64,000 nt of DNA from Providencia hangzhouensis (GCF_029193595.2 NZ_CP135052.1:1736001-1800000); one strand, 5' to 3'; positions 41,304 to 51,002 are shown, numbered from the stretch's first letter. Program-made: numbers and translations. The notes: generated from the sequence alone by a model not told the origin.

Positions 41304-41463
41304 GCTATAAAAGATAAATATCTTACTGATTTAATATGAAAAAGATTCGTGTTGAATTTGTAGACAACAGGATGTTTTTTCGTTATTTAATAGGTTAGGA
41401 AAGGCATTATAAAAATAGTCTGTAGATAATTTTATTTAGAAAATAGAACTGACAGGGGAAAAT

Positions 41464-42201
41464 ATGAGCAATGAATTAATTGATGCATTTAATGTAATAA
41501 AATCTAAAAAATGGGTTGATTTGACACATAGCTTCGATAAAGACTCACCGCATTTTTTTATGTTTGACTCTGCTGAGTTTAAAACATTATTTGGCTATCC
41601 AGAAGGTTTCTTTGCACAGCAATTTACATTTCCAGGACAATATGGCACCCATATTGATGCTCCCTGTCATTTCGTTGAAGGGAAACGTTATTTACATGAG
41701 CTTGAATTAAAAGAACTTGTTCTGCCATTGATTGTTATTGACCAGTCTGAAAGGGCAAAAGAAGATCCTAATTTTGCATTTTCTCTTGATGATGTCCTTA
41801 ATTTTGAAGCGAAATATGGCCGAATTGAATCAGGGAGTTTTGTTGCATTACGTACTGACTGGAGTAAACGTTGGCCATCACAAGAGCTGATGGATAATAA
41901 AGATGACGAGGGCAATAACCAAATACCGGGTTGGGGAATGGATGCACTTAAATTTTTATTTGAAGAACGCGGAATAAAAGCGATTGGCCATGAAACATTT
42001 GATACTGATGCAGCAAAAGATTTTCGAAAAAATAATGCGTTACTTGGTGAGTATTATGTATTAGAACAGGATACATACCAAGTTGAATTACTGGCTAATT
42101 TGGACCAAGTCCCCACTCGTGGTGCTGTAATTTTTAATATTGTTGCTAAACCAAACAATGCTAGTGGTTTTCCTGTTCGTTCTTTTGCAATACTGCCATA
42201 G
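41464..42201 (+). CDS. Cyclase-family (kynurenine formamidase-like) hydrolase
   Basis: A 245-residue member of the metal-dependent cyclase family (Pfam Cyclase). The metal-binding signature is GQYGTHIDAPCHF, preceded by WVDLTHSFDKDSPHF; a second conserved segment is KAIGHETFDTDAA. Relatives include kynurenine formamidase and isatin hydrolase; the substrate here is not known. AGGGG precedes the ATG. It is a separate unit from metQ-like, but its position next to this import/oxidation locus could mean a shared pathway. Confidence 0.82.
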   Translation: MSNELIDAFNVIKSKKWVDLTHSFDKDSPHFFMFDSAEFKTLFGYPEGFFAQQFTFPGQYGTHIDAPCHFVEGKRYLHELELKELVLPLIVIDQSERAKEDPNFAFSLDDVLNFEAKYGRIESGSFVALRTDWSKRWPSQELMDNKDDEGNNQIPGWGMDALKFLFEERGIKAIGHETFDTDAAKDFRKNNALLGEYYVLEQDTYQVELLANLDQVPTRGAVIFNIVAKPNNASGFPVRSFAILP

Positions 42202-42216
42202 AATTTATAATTATAA

Positions 42217-42244
42217 CCAATCTGCTAATGTAATAGCAGATTGG
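42217..42244. terminator. Hairpin between converging cyclase and carrier genes
   Basis: A perfect 11-bp stem (CCAATCTGCTA with TAGCAGATTGG), six-base loop. T runs are weak on both sides. Confidence 0.5.
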
Positions 42245-42253
42245 CTAAAACGA

Positions 42254-43489
42254 CTATAAAGCAAATAAAATCCATGCAGCAGCTAATAACATACACAAGA
42301 GTGCTACAACTCCCCCTGATTTAGAAAACTCACCAAAAGAAATTTTCACGCCATATGCCGCTGATTGTTCGACCACAATAATGCCAGCAAGACTACCGAA
42401 AACCAGTAAGTTGCTTGAAAAACCAGAACCCAAAACGAGAGCGGCTCCTAACGAATCGGCATTACCTTCAGGTGTTAAGAAGGGAACGAGTAACATGACT
42501 GAAGGGTTGTTTCCAACGATAGTACTTAGAACACCAGTAACTAAAAATAGGGCTAATGGATTGTTGAGATCCACACCATAGCTTCGCAAATCAGTTAATA
42601 ATTGCTGAGGAAGACCTGTGGCGGCAAAAGCGGCATTGACGACAAATAATCCCATGATGAGTAATAAAAGATTGCCATCGACGAGTTTAAGCATATCACT
42701 CGAGGCAATGGATCTATTTAATAATAAAAATCCAGCAGCCGTTAACGCTATAAGTTCTTTAGGAATATCTGTCACAATAAAGGTAATGATAACTGCGAAA
42801 GTAATAACGCCAGCTTTTGCTGTTTCCCATACATTTAATGTTTCTTGGGTGGTTTTAGGGGGAGTTGATAGCGCATTTTCTTTAGTCAAATACCAACGAT
42901 TACGATATAACCAAACAAGTACCAACCATGTTAATGGTAAGGAAAGCAGGGCTGGTATTGCAGACGCCTGTAATAAGCCAACAAACGAGATATCGAGTCC
43001 TTGCGCTGCGATCATATTCTGTGGGCTACCAATTAATGAGCCCGCCGCTCCGTTATTAGCTGCGAAACAAAAGCCAAGCAAAAAAGGAATTGGGTTTAAA
43101 CCGCGAGATAAACTAATTGATACTAATAATGGTGTCATAGCGACAACAACAACATCATTCGTGAGCAATGCAGAAAGAAAGCCGCCGACAAGAATTAAAA
43201 CAGCCAGTAATATTGGTGGGGAAACTTTTAGCATGGCTACCCGGTTTGCGGTCCAGCTATAAAAACCAGAAACAACGAAAGAAGCAGAAACGACCATAAG
43301 CCCAAATAACATACCAATAGTTCGGTAATCAATAGCATTCCATGCATGGGGAGGGGTAATACTATCGATAGCCATCATAGCTAAAGCACCAATAACCGCA
43401 GCGCCAGTTCTATCAACTTTGAAGCCAGGTAGCTTACCAAAGCCCATCGCAATATAAACCAAAAGAAAAACAATAACGGTTAACGTCAT
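42254..43489 (-). CDS. ArsB/NhaD/SLC13-type ion transporter
   Basis: Inner-membrane carrier of the IT superfamily, 411 residues with about ten to eleven membrane segments. Twin motifs LLTNDVVVVAMTPLLV and IVGNNPSVMLLVPFL are the inverted-repeat substrate hairpins of ArsB/CitM-like proteins, and NNGAAGSLIGSPQNMIAAQ is a third conserved stretch. The ion or acid carried is unknown. ATG 43489 is chosen; a GTG three codons earlier at 43498 is possible. It is transcribed away from mtlA. Confidence 0.78.
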   Translation of the reverse strand: MTLTVIVFLLVYIAMGFGKLPGFKVDRTGAAVIGALAMMAIDSITPPHAWNAIDYRTIGMLFGLMVVSASFVVSGFYSWTANRVAMLKVSPPILLAVLILVGGFLSALLTNDVVVVAMTPLLVSISLSRGLNPIPFLLGFCFAANNGAAGSLIGSPQNMIAAQGLDISFVGLLQASAIPALLSLPLTWLVLVWLYRNRWYLTKENALSTPPKTTQETLNVWETAKAGVITFAVIITFIVTDIPKELIALTAAGFLLLNRSIASSDMLKLVDGNLLLLIMGLFVVNAAFAATGLPQQLLTDLRSYGVDLNNPLALFLVTGVLSTIVGNNPSVMLLVPFLTPEGNADSLGAALVLGSGFSSNLLVFGSLAGIIVVEQSAAYGVKISFGEFSKSGGVVALLCMLLAAAWILFAL

Positions 43490-44035
43490 GATGTTCACAT
43501 TTTAATTAAGAAAATTAGAGGTAATTTATCGGTGAACACCTGACGAAGCAAGGCTAAATAATGTATTGATAATAATGCGTTGCTGTTGATTCTATTTAAG
43601 ACTATCTCAAAAAGACAGTGGCTATAATGAAATAGAAAATACGTTTAGTAATTTTATTACAAAATTGAGAAATGATCTGTGCGGATGAGAAAATGTTGGC
43701 AGTTCACTGGGTAGAAAAAGATAAATAGAAAATAAATCGTGATGGTTGTCACTAATTTAAGATAAATTGAGATTTTTATTTTGTGATTCAAATCACGAAA
43801 AAAGGTTTTTTAGTGCAAAAAAAGAGCAATGTAATTTAGTAACACGATTTTTTTGTGATCTTTGTCAATATAAAGATGGGGTAAGTAGGGGGTGGATGGT
43901 GATGATGGTCACAAAAAGGCCCGCGTGGTGCGAATCTGATCAAGCTCATGCTAGAGTGAAAGTGTTGAAAAAATCACAGACGTTATTTGGCGATAACGTT
44001 ACAACTTTATCATTTTCGTACCACGGGGTTCTGTC
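43490..44035 (+). promoter_or_regulatory. mtlA control region with several CRP-like sites
   Basis: A 546-base gap. Candidate CRP sites: CGTGA-TGGTTG-TCACT (43738-43753), TGTGA-TTCAAA-TCACG (43782-43797, the strongest), TGTGA-TCTTTG-TCAAT (43854-43869) and GGTGA-TGATGG-TCACA (43898-43913). E. coli mtlA also has several CRP sites. A 91-codon open frame here covers these sites, lacks a ribosome site, and is not taken as a gene. Confidence 0.65.
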
Positions 44036-45985
44036 ATGGTAACATCAAATATCAAATTAAAGGTACAGAATTTTGGGCGTTTCCTCAGTAATATGGTTAT
44101 GCCTAATATCGGTGCCTTTATCGCTTGGGGATTAATAACGGCGTTATTCATCCCAACTGGCTGGTGGCCTAATGAGACATTAGCTCAACTTGTTGGCCCT
44201 ATGATCACTTATTTATTACCACTATTAATCGGTTATACTGGTGGCCGTTTAGTTGGTGGAGAGCGGGGCGGAATAGTCGGCGCAATAACAACAATGGGGG
44301 TAATTGTTGGTGCTGACATGCCAATGTTTATGGGGGCAATGATTGCTGGCCCATTAGGCGGATATGCAATAAAACGTTTTGATTTGTGGATAGAAGGCAA
44401 AGTTAAAACAGGTTTTGAAATGTTGGTGAATAATTTTTCCTCCGGCATTATCGGCATGTTATTAGTCATTTTGGCTTATTTAGCTATTGGGCCTCTTGTT
44501 GCGGGGCTATCCAAAATATTGGCAGCAGGCGTGAATGTGATGGTGGAGAATAATTTACTTCCACTCACGTCTATTTTTGTTGAGCCCGCCAAGATATTAT
44601 TTCTAAATAACGCGATTAACCACGGTATTTTCTCACCCTTAGGTATTCAACAAGCGACTGAAACTGGCGCATCTATTTTCTTTCTTATTGAAGCCAACCC
44701 TGGACCGGGTTTAGGTGTTTTACTTGCTTACATGTTTTTTGGTAAAGGAAATGCGAAGCAATCTGCACCAGGAGCCGCAATTATTCACTTTTTTGGTGGG
44801 ATACATGAGATTTATTTCCCCTATGTCTTAATGAACCCTCGGTTAATTCTTGCAGTTATTCTGGGTGGGATGACAGGAGTGTTTGTTATGAACCTTTTTC
44901 ATGCTGGGTTAGTCTCTCCTGCATCACCGGGTTCAATATTTGCAGTTCTGCTGATGACGCCTAAGTCATCATTGGTCGGTGTGATTTTATCAGTCACCAG
45001 TGCGACGTTAGTTTCCTTTATTGTTTCCGCGATTTTATTAAAGAAAACTCGCATAGGTGATGATGATGAGCTCGAAAATGCTACGAAAAAAATGCGTAAT
45101 ATGAAATCGCAATCAAAATCATCGGCAGCAGTAGAAATCAATCAAAATACCTCTGTTAATTTAGCAGAAGTACGCAACATTATTGTAGCTTGTGATGCAG
45201 GAATGGGTTCTAGTGCCATGGGAGCAGGGGTATTAGCTAAAAAGGTGCGTGATGCGGGCTTATTAGGAATTTCTGTTACGAACATGGCAATTAACGACCT
45301 GCCGGATAACGTTGATATTGTGATAACGCATAAAGATTTAACACAAAGAGCGAAAACATTTGCACCAAATGCAATGCATATATCGTTGACTAATTTCCTA
45401 GATAGCCAAACGTATAATGATCTTGTAACAAACTTAATAGCTAAAAAAAATCCTAAAGCAGCAAATGATGGACGACTGATTAAACAAACGATTATTGCAG
45501 CAAATGATGAATCCTATGAAATGGAAGATCATGATGATGCGATATTTACATTGAGTGCAAAGCATATTCATTTAAACCTATCTGCACAGAATAAAATGCA
45601 AGCCATTCAATTTGCGGGGCAAAAATTAGTTGAGGGTGGCTATGTTGAGCCTGACTATATTGAGGCGATGTTAGCTCGCGAAAAACTGACTTCAACCTAT
45701 CTAGGTGAATCTATTGCTGTTCCTCATGGCACCATAGAAGCAAAAGATCGAGTATTAAAAACTGGCATTGTTATTTGCCAATATCCTGAAGGCGTACAAT
45801 TTGGTGAAGAACCTGATGAAATTGCCCGCTTAGTTATTGGTATTGCAGCACAAAATAATGAGCACATTGAAGTTATCACACGAATTACTTCCGCTTTAGA
45901 TGAAGATGGGGTTATTGAGCGTTTATGTGAAACCCAAGATGTTCAGGAAGTACTCGAAATTTTAGCGTCTCAAAGTGCAGCATGA
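44036..45985 (+). CDS. mtlA: Mannitol-specific PTS enzyme IICBA
   Basis: Transports and phosphorylates D-mannitol to mannitol-1-phosphate, 649 residues. The IIC membrane domain covers about 1-345 ([50 protein letters not shown]). The IIB domain starts near 375 with its phospho-Cys in [16 protein letters not shown]. The IIA domain starts near 510 with its phospho-His in [15 protein letters not shown]. All three phosphorylation sites are intact. It receives phosphate from HPr (21.1 kb). First gene of mtlADR behind several CRP-like sites. Confidence 0.97.
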   Translation: MVTSNIKLKVQNFGRFLSNMVMPNIGAFIAWGLITALFIPTGWWPNETLAQLVGPMITYLLPLLIGYTGGRLVGGERGGIVGAITTMGVIVGADMPMFMGAMIAGPLGGYAIKRFDLWIEGKVKTGFEMLVNNFSSGIIGMLLVILAYLAIGPLVAGLSKILAAGVNVMVENNLLPLTSIFVEPAKILFLNNAINHGIFSPLGIQQATETGASIFFLIEANPGPGLGVLLAYMFFGKGNAKQSAPGAAIIHFFGGIHEIYFPYVLMNPRLILAVILGGMTGVFVMNLFHAGLVSPASPGSIFAVLLMTPKSSLVGVILSVTSATLVSFIVSAILLKKTRIGDDDELENATKKMRNMKSQSKSSAAVEINQNTSVNLAEVRNIIVACDAGMGSSAMGAGVLAKKVRDAGLLGISVTNMAINDLPDNVDIVITHKDLTQRAKTFAPNAMHISLTNFLDSQTYNDLVTNLIAKKNPKAANDGRLIKQTIIAANDESYEMEDHDDAIFTLSAKHIHLNLSAQNKMQAIQFAGQKLVEGGYVEPDYIEAMLAREKLTSTYLGESIAVPHGTIEAKDRVLKTGIVICQYPEGVQFGEEPDEIARLVIGIAAQNNEHIEVITRITSALDEDGVIERLCETQDVQEVLEILASQSAA

Positions 45986-45996
45986 GGAGAATAATA

Positions 45997-47157
45997 ATGA
46001 AAGTCATTCATTTTGGTGCAGGAAATATAGGCCGCGGTTTTATTGGTAAATTATTAGCAGACGCAAATTCACAAGTAACTTTTACTGATGTCAATCAGCC
46101 ATTAATTGACCAATTAGCACATCAACAATCTTATAATGTTCATGTTGTTGGTCAGGAAAATCGTATTGAGAAAGTCCAACACATTCACGCTGTTAATAGT
46201 AATGACCCTAAAACGATAGAGTTTATTGCAACAGCAGATATGCTTACAACAGCAGTCGGGCCACAGGTGCTGGAAAAAATTGCCTCAACGATAGCTAAAG
46301 GCATTATTCATAGAAAATCGTTGGGAAATAACCAGCCGCTCAATATTATTGCATGTGAAAATATGGTAAGAGGAACTAGCCAACTAAAGCAACATGTATT
46401 GGCTCAATTGCCTGAAGAGTTGCATCAATGGGTTGAGCAGCATATTGGCTTTGTAGACTCCGCAGTTGACCGTATTGTTCCTCCGATGGATGCAGCGAAT
46501 GATGACCCGCTTGACGTTACTGTCGAATCCTTTAGTGAGTGGATTGTTGACCAGACACAATTTGTTGGTGATATTCCTATTATCAATGGAATGGAATTAA
46601 CGGATAACCTAATGGCATTTGTTGAACGCAAACTATTTACGTTAAATACAGGCCATGCGATGACAGCGTATTTGGGACAATTATATGGATACCAAACAAT
46701 TAGTGAGTCAATTGGGGATTTGAGGATCCATACTGTTGTTAAATCGGCTATGCAAGAAAGTGGACAAGTTTTAATTCAACGTTATGGCTTTGATTCACAA
46801 ATACATAATCAATACATAGATAAAATACTAAGTCGCTTTGCAAACCCATATTTAAAAGATGATGTTAGTCGAGTAGGGCGACAGCCTATGAGAAAGTTAA
46901 GTTCTAATGATCGCTTAATTAAGCCGTTGTTAGGCACATTTGAATACCAATTACCAAATGAAAATCTGATCATAGGAATTGCTGCCGCATTGCATTTCAG
47001 ATGTGAAGCTGATCCTCAAGCAAATGAAATGGCAAAGTTAATTGCTGACAAAGGTATATATCAAGCGGTTGTTGAGCTTTGTGGGTTAGAGCAATATCCC
47101 GAGGTTGTTGATAGAATCTGTTCCCAATACCAGTTATTGATATTGAGTAACAAGTGA
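45997..47157 (+). CDS. mtlD: Mannitol-1-phosphate 5-dehydrogenase
   Basis: NAD+-dependent conversion of mannitol-1-phosphate to fructose-6-phosphate, 386 residues. The N-terminal Rossmann motif is [17 protein letters not shown]; the long-chain dehydrogenase signature appears at GHAMTAYLG with the catalytic Lys region upstream ([11 protein letters not shown]). ATG 45997 has GAGGAG eight bases upstream; an ATG at 45982, overlapping the mtlA stop, is less likely. Second gene of the mannitol operon. Confidence 0.96.
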   Translation: MKVIHFGAGNIGRGFIGKLLADANSQVTFTDVNQPLIDQLAHQQSYNVHVVGQENRIEKVQHIHAVNSNDPKTIEFIATADMLTTAVGPQVLEKIASTIAKGIIHRKSLGNNQPLNIIACENMVRGTSQLKQHVLAQLPEELHQWVEQHIGFVDSAVDRIVPPMDAANDDPLDVTVESFSEWIVDQTQFVGDIPIINGMELTDNLMAFVERKLFTLNTGHAMTAYLGQLYGYQTISESIGDLRIHTVVKSAMQESGQVLIQRYGFDSQIHNQYIDKILSRFANPYLKDDVSRVGRQPMRKLSSNDRLIKPLLGTFEYQLPNENLIIGIAAALHFRCEADPQANEMAKLIADKGIYQAVVELCGLEQYPEVVDRICSQYQLLILSNK

Positions 47158-47193
47158 TATTACGGATAATAGATTGATTAATTGAGGTTCAGT

Positions 47194-47243
47194 CACTTTA
47201 TGGCTATCTACAGTATGATAGTAAGTAGTATAGCTATAAAGTG
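47194..47243 (+). other. Long hairpin between mtlD and mtlR
   Basis: CACTTTATGGCTAT (47194-47207) is complementary, with one mismatch, to ATAGCTATAAAGTG (47230-47243). It sits just before the mtlR ribosome site. No T run follows. It may lower mtlR expression relative to mtlD. Confidence 0.55.
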
Positions 47244-47258
47244 ATAAAAGAAGCTAAT

Positions 47259-47789
47259 ATGGAAAATAAACAAAACATTGAAAATCAGATTCTTGAGCGG
47301 TTAAATCAACGGCCGGAAGTAAATTTATTTGTTCAAGAGGTCGTTCTTTTAATTTCACAAGCTATTGATAAATTAATGTTAAAAGTTTTTAGAAAGGATG
47401 ATTATGCGGTAAAATATGCAGTTGAACCACTTTTAACTGGAAATGGGCCATTAGGAGAGTTATCGGTTCGTTTGAAACTTCTATTTGCATTAGGGGCGAT
47501 TTCTCGTGAAACCTATGAAGATATAGAATTATTTCTTGCTTTGAATGAATCGTTATCAGCAGAAAATTTAAATATAAATTTTACAGATGATGAAATTTTA
47601 GGCAGTATTAAAATGCTTCATTGTATGGAACCTTTACCAGAAATGATGAGATTCAATCAACCAGAGGATCTTGTCGATAACCAATTAATTGAATTGCAAA
47701 AACACCGTTTTCAACAAATGATAAAATCATCGTTAGTATTATCTGTAACTGCTTTAATTACCCAAATTATAGAAACCGATGTATTTTAA
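47259..47789 (+). CDS. mtlR: Mannitol operon repressor MtlR
   Basis: A 176-residue all-helical regulator of the MltR family, which lowers expression of the mannitol operon. The family core is visible: LLTGNGPLGELSVRLKLLFALGAISRETYEDIELFLALNE (first part to about residue 105). It lacks a classical HTH, as usual. ATG 47259 follows AAAGAAG; a GTG at 47241 is the alternative. Third gene of mtlADR. Confidence 0.93.
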   Translation: MENKQNIENQILERLNQRPEVNLFVQEVVLLISQAIDKLMLKVFRKDDYAVKYAVEPLLTGNGPLGELSVRLKLLFALGAISRETYEDIELFLALNESLSAENLNINFTDDEILGSIKMLHCMEPLPEMMRFNQPEDLVDNQLIELQKHRFQQMIKSSLVLSVTALITQIIETDVF

Positions 47790-47886
47790 AATTGTAAACT
47801 CAATTCTCTGATATTTTATTGTTTACTTATCAAAGTAAATATGTATGAAATAATGCTTTATTATCCGACTATCAATAGAATATAGA

Positions 47887-48309
47887 ATGAATATTATTGT
47901 TGCACATGAAATCACCACTGAAGATAAAGAAGAACTACTTGCAGGGTTACGTAGTTTTAATATCCAATATTTGAATGCAGAACGTTTTAGTGAGTTAGGC
48001 GTTTATTTTAAAAATGACTCTGGTGTTATGCTTGGTGGATTACTGGCTTCTGTAAAGGCAAATTGGCTTTGTATCGATTTTTTATGGGTAAGTGAGGACG
48101 CCAGAAAAACGGGATTAGGCAGTAAATTGATGTATACCGCTGAACGAGAAGCAATAAAATCAGGGTGTATTCATAGTTTAGTAGATACATTCAGTTTTCA
48201 AGCCTTACCCTTTTATGAAAAATTAGGATATGTAAAACAAATGTCCTTGCCTGATTTCCCAGAGACAGGCATGGAAAGGCATTATCTCACTAAAACTGAA
48301 TTATCATAA
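47887..48309 (+). CDS. GNAT acetyltransferase
   Basis: A 140-residue GNAT-fold protein. The acetyl-CoA loop is [19 protein letters not shown], followed by the [18 protein letters not shown] strand-helix typical of the group that acts on small molecules or antibiotics-like amines. The substrate is unknown. No recognised partner; part of the accessory stretch between mtlR and tRNA-Arg. Confidence 0.8.
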   Translation: MNIIVAHEITTEDKEELLAGLRSFNIQYLNAERFSELGVYFKNDSGVMLGGLLASVKANWLCIDFLWVSEDARKTGLGSKLMYTAEREAIKSGCIHSLVDTFSFQALPFYEKLGYVKQMSLPDFPETGMERHYLTKTELS

Positions 48310-48404
48310 TCATATTTACTGCATTTAATCTGCTGTAAGTTGACATTGTTGTTATCATTTAAATTTATTTTGTGCGGCTAGCATTTGATACACGAAGAGA
48401 AGAT

Positions 48405-48911
48405 ATGAAAGTTTGTATTATAGGAACATCTGGAGCAGGGAAGACGACGTTATCTGCCAAGTTATCTGATGAATTTAACACGCCCGTGTATGGTTATGAT
48501 GAGATTTATTGGGATAAAACTCAGCAGGAATATATCAAAAATCCTCAACCTATTATTAACGCCTTAGTTTCAGCGATAACGTCTAAAACGGAATGGATAG
48601 TTGAAGGTGCTTACGATAGGCGTTTAATACCATTTTTTAACGATTGTACGCTGATTATTCGCTTAATTATACCTTATCGTATTTGTGTCTTTAGAATTGT
48701 AAAACGATACCTTTCATCGAAATTTACAACAATGGGGCCTAAAGAAACGCTTTTTAATATGATTGAACTGCTACGCTTTGCAAAGCAATTTGATAAGAGA
48801 CTTGATGATTTCTTTGCTAAAAATCCTTTATTTGCATCTAAAGTCATCATCATAGATAACTCCGAACAATGTATTGATACGATAAAAAAACATTTAGAGC
48901 AAATAAAATAA
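48405..48911 (+). CDS. P-loop kinase-like protein (topology-modulation/adenylate-kinase-like)
   Basis: A 168-residue P-loop NTPase. Walker A is GTSGAGKTTLSAKL at residues 7-20, followed by YDEIYWD and a GAYDRRLIPFFNDCTLIIRL stretch, the pattern of AAA_18/'DNA topology modulation' kinases. Function is unknown. ATG 48405 is preferred because GAAGAGA lies upstream; an open frame from 48372 adds eleven unrelated residues. Confidence 0.75.
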   Translation: MKVCIIGTSGAGKTTLSAKLSDEFNTPVYGYDEIYWDKTQQEYIKNPQPIINALVSAITSKTEWIVEGAYDRRLIPFFNDCTLIIRLIIPYRICVFRIVKRYLSSKFTTMGPKETLFNMIELLRFAKQFDKRLDDFFAKNPLFASKVIIIDNSEQCIDTIKKHLEQIK

Positions 48912-49140
48912 ATAGAGTTGGTTTACTACCAAGCACCTGCCTTTATAACTAATCTTTGCGATAATTTTATTTAAGATGATTAAGTTTGGGTTACTACCAA
49001 CCGAGGCTTATGCGAACACAGCGTTTGTGTCTATGGTACTTCTTATTTTCTTAATGTTTAGATATTGTTTGATTGCTGATCTGAACTTACAAACTTATAT
49101 AGGTCTAAAACTTAATATAAGTGTAAATATGAGGTATGAC

Positions 49141-49311
49141 ATGAGGCTGTTTATAATAGTTTTTGCAGTAATGCTTTCCGCTTGTGCATCTTCTGGGCGT
49201 GAGTTAAGTAAAGAAAATCCTAAAGATGACCCTTACGTTGATAGCACATTAAACAGTATTAAAGCTGGTCAGAATATTCAAATAGAGCGGAAAATGCGAC
49301 GAGGATATTAA
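49141..49311 (+). CDS. Small lipoprotein (56 residues)
   Basis: A short predicted lipoprotein. The leader MRLFIIVFAVMLSACASSG has a clear lipobox with Cys at residue 15; only about 42 hydrophilic residues follow. TGAGG is six bases before ATG 49141. A longer frame from 48976 exists but its first part has no ribosome site and would bury the lipoprotein signal. I do not recognise the family. Confidence 0.65.
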   Translation: MRLFIIVFAVMLSACASSGRELSKENPKDDPYVDSTLNSIKAGQNIQIERKMRRGY

Positions 49312-49337
49312 TCTAGCAATAGAATAATTAATAATAA

Positions 49338-49580
49338 ACTAAGAAGTCTGCCTATGAAGTGCCTTCTACTAATCGTTGGGCAACTAATTACTGGGGGGCA
49401 TTTCATCGTTATAAATTTTTCTTTTTGGCGATTTAGTATTTTAAAAGCCAAGACATAGGGCCGTTGTTGACATATGAAGATACAAACCTTAGGTATCGGT
49501 TAATTCGTATGCTTTTTTTGTGTCTTGCTGTTTCGATTTGGCTTGTATTTCGCTTTATAGGGGGGATTGAGTATGAGTAG
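49338..49580 (+). pseudogene. Possible broken small membrane-protein gene
   Basis: One reading frame runs from 49338 to a TAG at 49578-49580 with a single internal TAG at 49434-49436. The first part reads TKKSAYEVPSTNRWATNYWG then AFHRYKFFFLAI; the second YFKSQDIGPLLTYEDTNLRY then RLIRMLFLCLAVSIWLVFRF. Both parts look like protein rather than random frame and carry hydrophobic segments. A GGGGGG and ATG of a second aborted frame overlap the end. It sits right after the 3' end of tRNA-Arg, a common integration site, and may be an island remnant. Confidence 0.35.
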
Positions 49581-49641
49581 TAGACATGACTAGCTTGATG
49601 AGGTTTTTGTTTAGGTGGGAATAGCTGGGTTTAGCTTGCTG

Positions 49642-49716
49642 TGGTGTCCCCTGCAGGAATCGAACCTGCAACTAGCCCTTAGGAGGGGCTCGTTATATCC
49701 ATTTAACTAAGGGGAC
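49642..49716 (-). tRNA. argW: tRNA-Arg (CCT)
   Basis: 75-base cloverleaf with encoded CCA; the anticodon loop in CCCCTCCTAAGGGC gives anticodon CCT. It resembles E. coli argW closely, a known integration site for phages and islands. No duplicated att fragment of its 3' end was noticed in this window. Confidence 0.96.
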
Positions 49717-50071
49717 TTTTGGAGTCATAATTATGACAGCGAAGGCATTTTACTGTTCAGGTCTAATTGAATCAAGTTGTTACGGGCAAATAATCTAATT
49801 TATCTTCCATAAATGTTTTTTTGACTATTTTTTACTCTAAAATAGGGTGATTATCATTTCCATAATTAAGGGAAGCGAGCATTTCTGCTTTGTACTAATT
49901 GTTCAATTTTCTTATAATAAGAATATGATTAAATGGCGTATAATTAATCCTTAAGGTAATTAAATAACTCAAAAGGATTAACATAATTCTTTTTTTAGCC
50001 TTACTATAAGCAAAACAGTTATTACAGTGGAAAGTACCGTAGTGGAACGGTGCAGGGAATGGAGAAATGTT

Positions 50072-50824
50072 ATGAAGTTTCGCATGACGGGCGTTTTTCT
50101 GGCAGGGGTGCTAATTGCAGGTTGTGCAAGTAGCATTGATCCAGAAACACATGAGCGTTCAGACCCCTTAGAAGGGTTCAACCGAGCAATGTTTAATTTC
50201 AACTATAACGTCCTCGACCCTTATGTGTTAAGGCCAGTCGCTGTTGCTTGGAATGATTATGTCCCGATGCCTGCCCGTAATGGATTAACCAATTTTTTTG
50301 TTAACCTTGAAGAACCTGCAAGTATGTTGAATAGCTTTTTGCGGGGTGAAGTCACTCAAGGTTTCAAACATTTTAACCGCTTTTTCCTTAATACCGTCTT
50401 TGGTATGGGGGGACTCATTGATGTTGCATCAATGGCTAATCCTCAGCTAGTTAAAGAAGAACCTAAACGCTTTGGTAATACATTGGGTTATTACGATGTG
50501 GGCTATGGCCCCTATGTGGTACTGCCAGGATATGGTAGCGCAACACCGAGGGAACAAGGGGGGGACTTAGTTGATGATTTATATCCAATGCTAAGCTATC
50601 TCACATTCTGGATGTCAGCGGGTAAATGGGCACTGGAAGGAATTGAAACTCGAGCAAGGTTATTAGATTCAGATGGATTACTGAAAAACTCTTCAGACCC
50701 GTACTTAATGATGCGAGAAGCCTATTTCCAACGTAATGACTTTTTATCAAGTGGTGGTGCGTTAAAAGCAACAGAAAACCCAAATGCAGCAGCGATTGAA
50801 GACCAACTTGATTCGATAGATTAG
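50072..50824 (+). CDS. mlaA: Outer-membrane lipid asymmetry lipoprotein MlaA (VacJ)
   Basis: Outer-membrane lipoprotein that removes misplaced phospholipids from the outer leaflet and passes them to MlaC. Lipobox VLIAGCASS; then the conserved DPLEGFNRAMFNFN, NFFVNLEEP, FGNTLGYYDVGYGPYVVLP and GYGSATPR segments. 250 residues, as expected. ATG 50072 has GGAG seven bases upstream; the open frame to 50027 is an upstream extension. Next to fadL, as in E. coli. Confidence 0.96.
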   Translation: MKFRMTGVFLAGVLIAGCASSIDPETHERSDPLEGFNRAMFNFNYNVLDPYVLRPVAVAWNDYVPMPARNGLTNFFVNLEEPASMLNSFLRGEVTQGFKHFNRFFLNTVFGMGGLIDVASMANPQLVKEEPKRFGNTLGYYDVGYGPYVVLPGYGSATPREQGGDLVDDLYPMLSYLTFWMSAGKWALEGIETRARLLDSDGLLKNSSDPYLMMREAYFQRNDFLSSGGALKATENPNAAAIEDQLDSID

Positions 50825-50846
50825 TATATTGAATTGTTTTGGAAGG

Positions 50847-50889
50847 TTTATCACTCTCTTGTATACGAATGATACTAGAGAGTGATAAA
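50847..50889. other. Hairpin after mlaA
   Basis: A perfect 13-bp stem (TTTATCACTCTCT at 50847-50859 with 50877-50889) continued by four inner pairs. Neither side has the T run of an intrinsic terminator; perhaps an RNA-stabilising end shared by mlaA and the small ORF opposite. Confidence 0.5.
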
Positions 50890-50896
50890 TAAAAAG

Positions 50897-50992
50897 CTAA
50901 TCATTGTCTCGCTTTCCTCGTTGAGAGATGGTGTCAATTAAGGCTATTACCCCTAATACACCAATAAAACCGACAGTAAACAGTGTTCCCAT
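50897..50992 (-). CDS. 31-residue predicted small membrane protein
   Basis: A short frame with an excellent ribosome site (AGGAGG four bases before ATG 50992) and stop TAG at 50897-50899. It encodes MGTLFTVGFIGVLGVIALID followed by TISQRGKRDND: one hydrophobic helix and a charged, basic C-terminal tail, the usual design of small bacterial membrane proteins with the tail in the cytoplasm. It lies in the mlaA-fadL gap. I do not recognise a named family; the evidence is the ribosome site and the amphipathic layout. Confidence 0.65.
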   Translation of the reverse strand: MGTLFTVGFIGVLGVIALIDTISQRGKRDND

Positions 50993-51002
50993 AAAGCCTC
51001 CT

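Noticed and set aside
42618..43262. 214-codon plus-strand frame
   Set aside because: It lies opposite the carrier gene, is biased by the antisense codon pattern, and has no ribosome site.
43767..44042. 91-codon frame before mtlA
   Set aside because: It covers the CRP-like sites, has no recognised domain and no ribosome site.
49434..49436. Pyrrolysine or read-through codon at the internal TAG
   Set aside because: Nothing supports recoding in an enterobacterium; gene decay is simpler.
49642..49716. Intact integrated element at tRNA-Arg
   Set aside because: No integrase gene and no second copy of the tRNA 3' end was found in the window.
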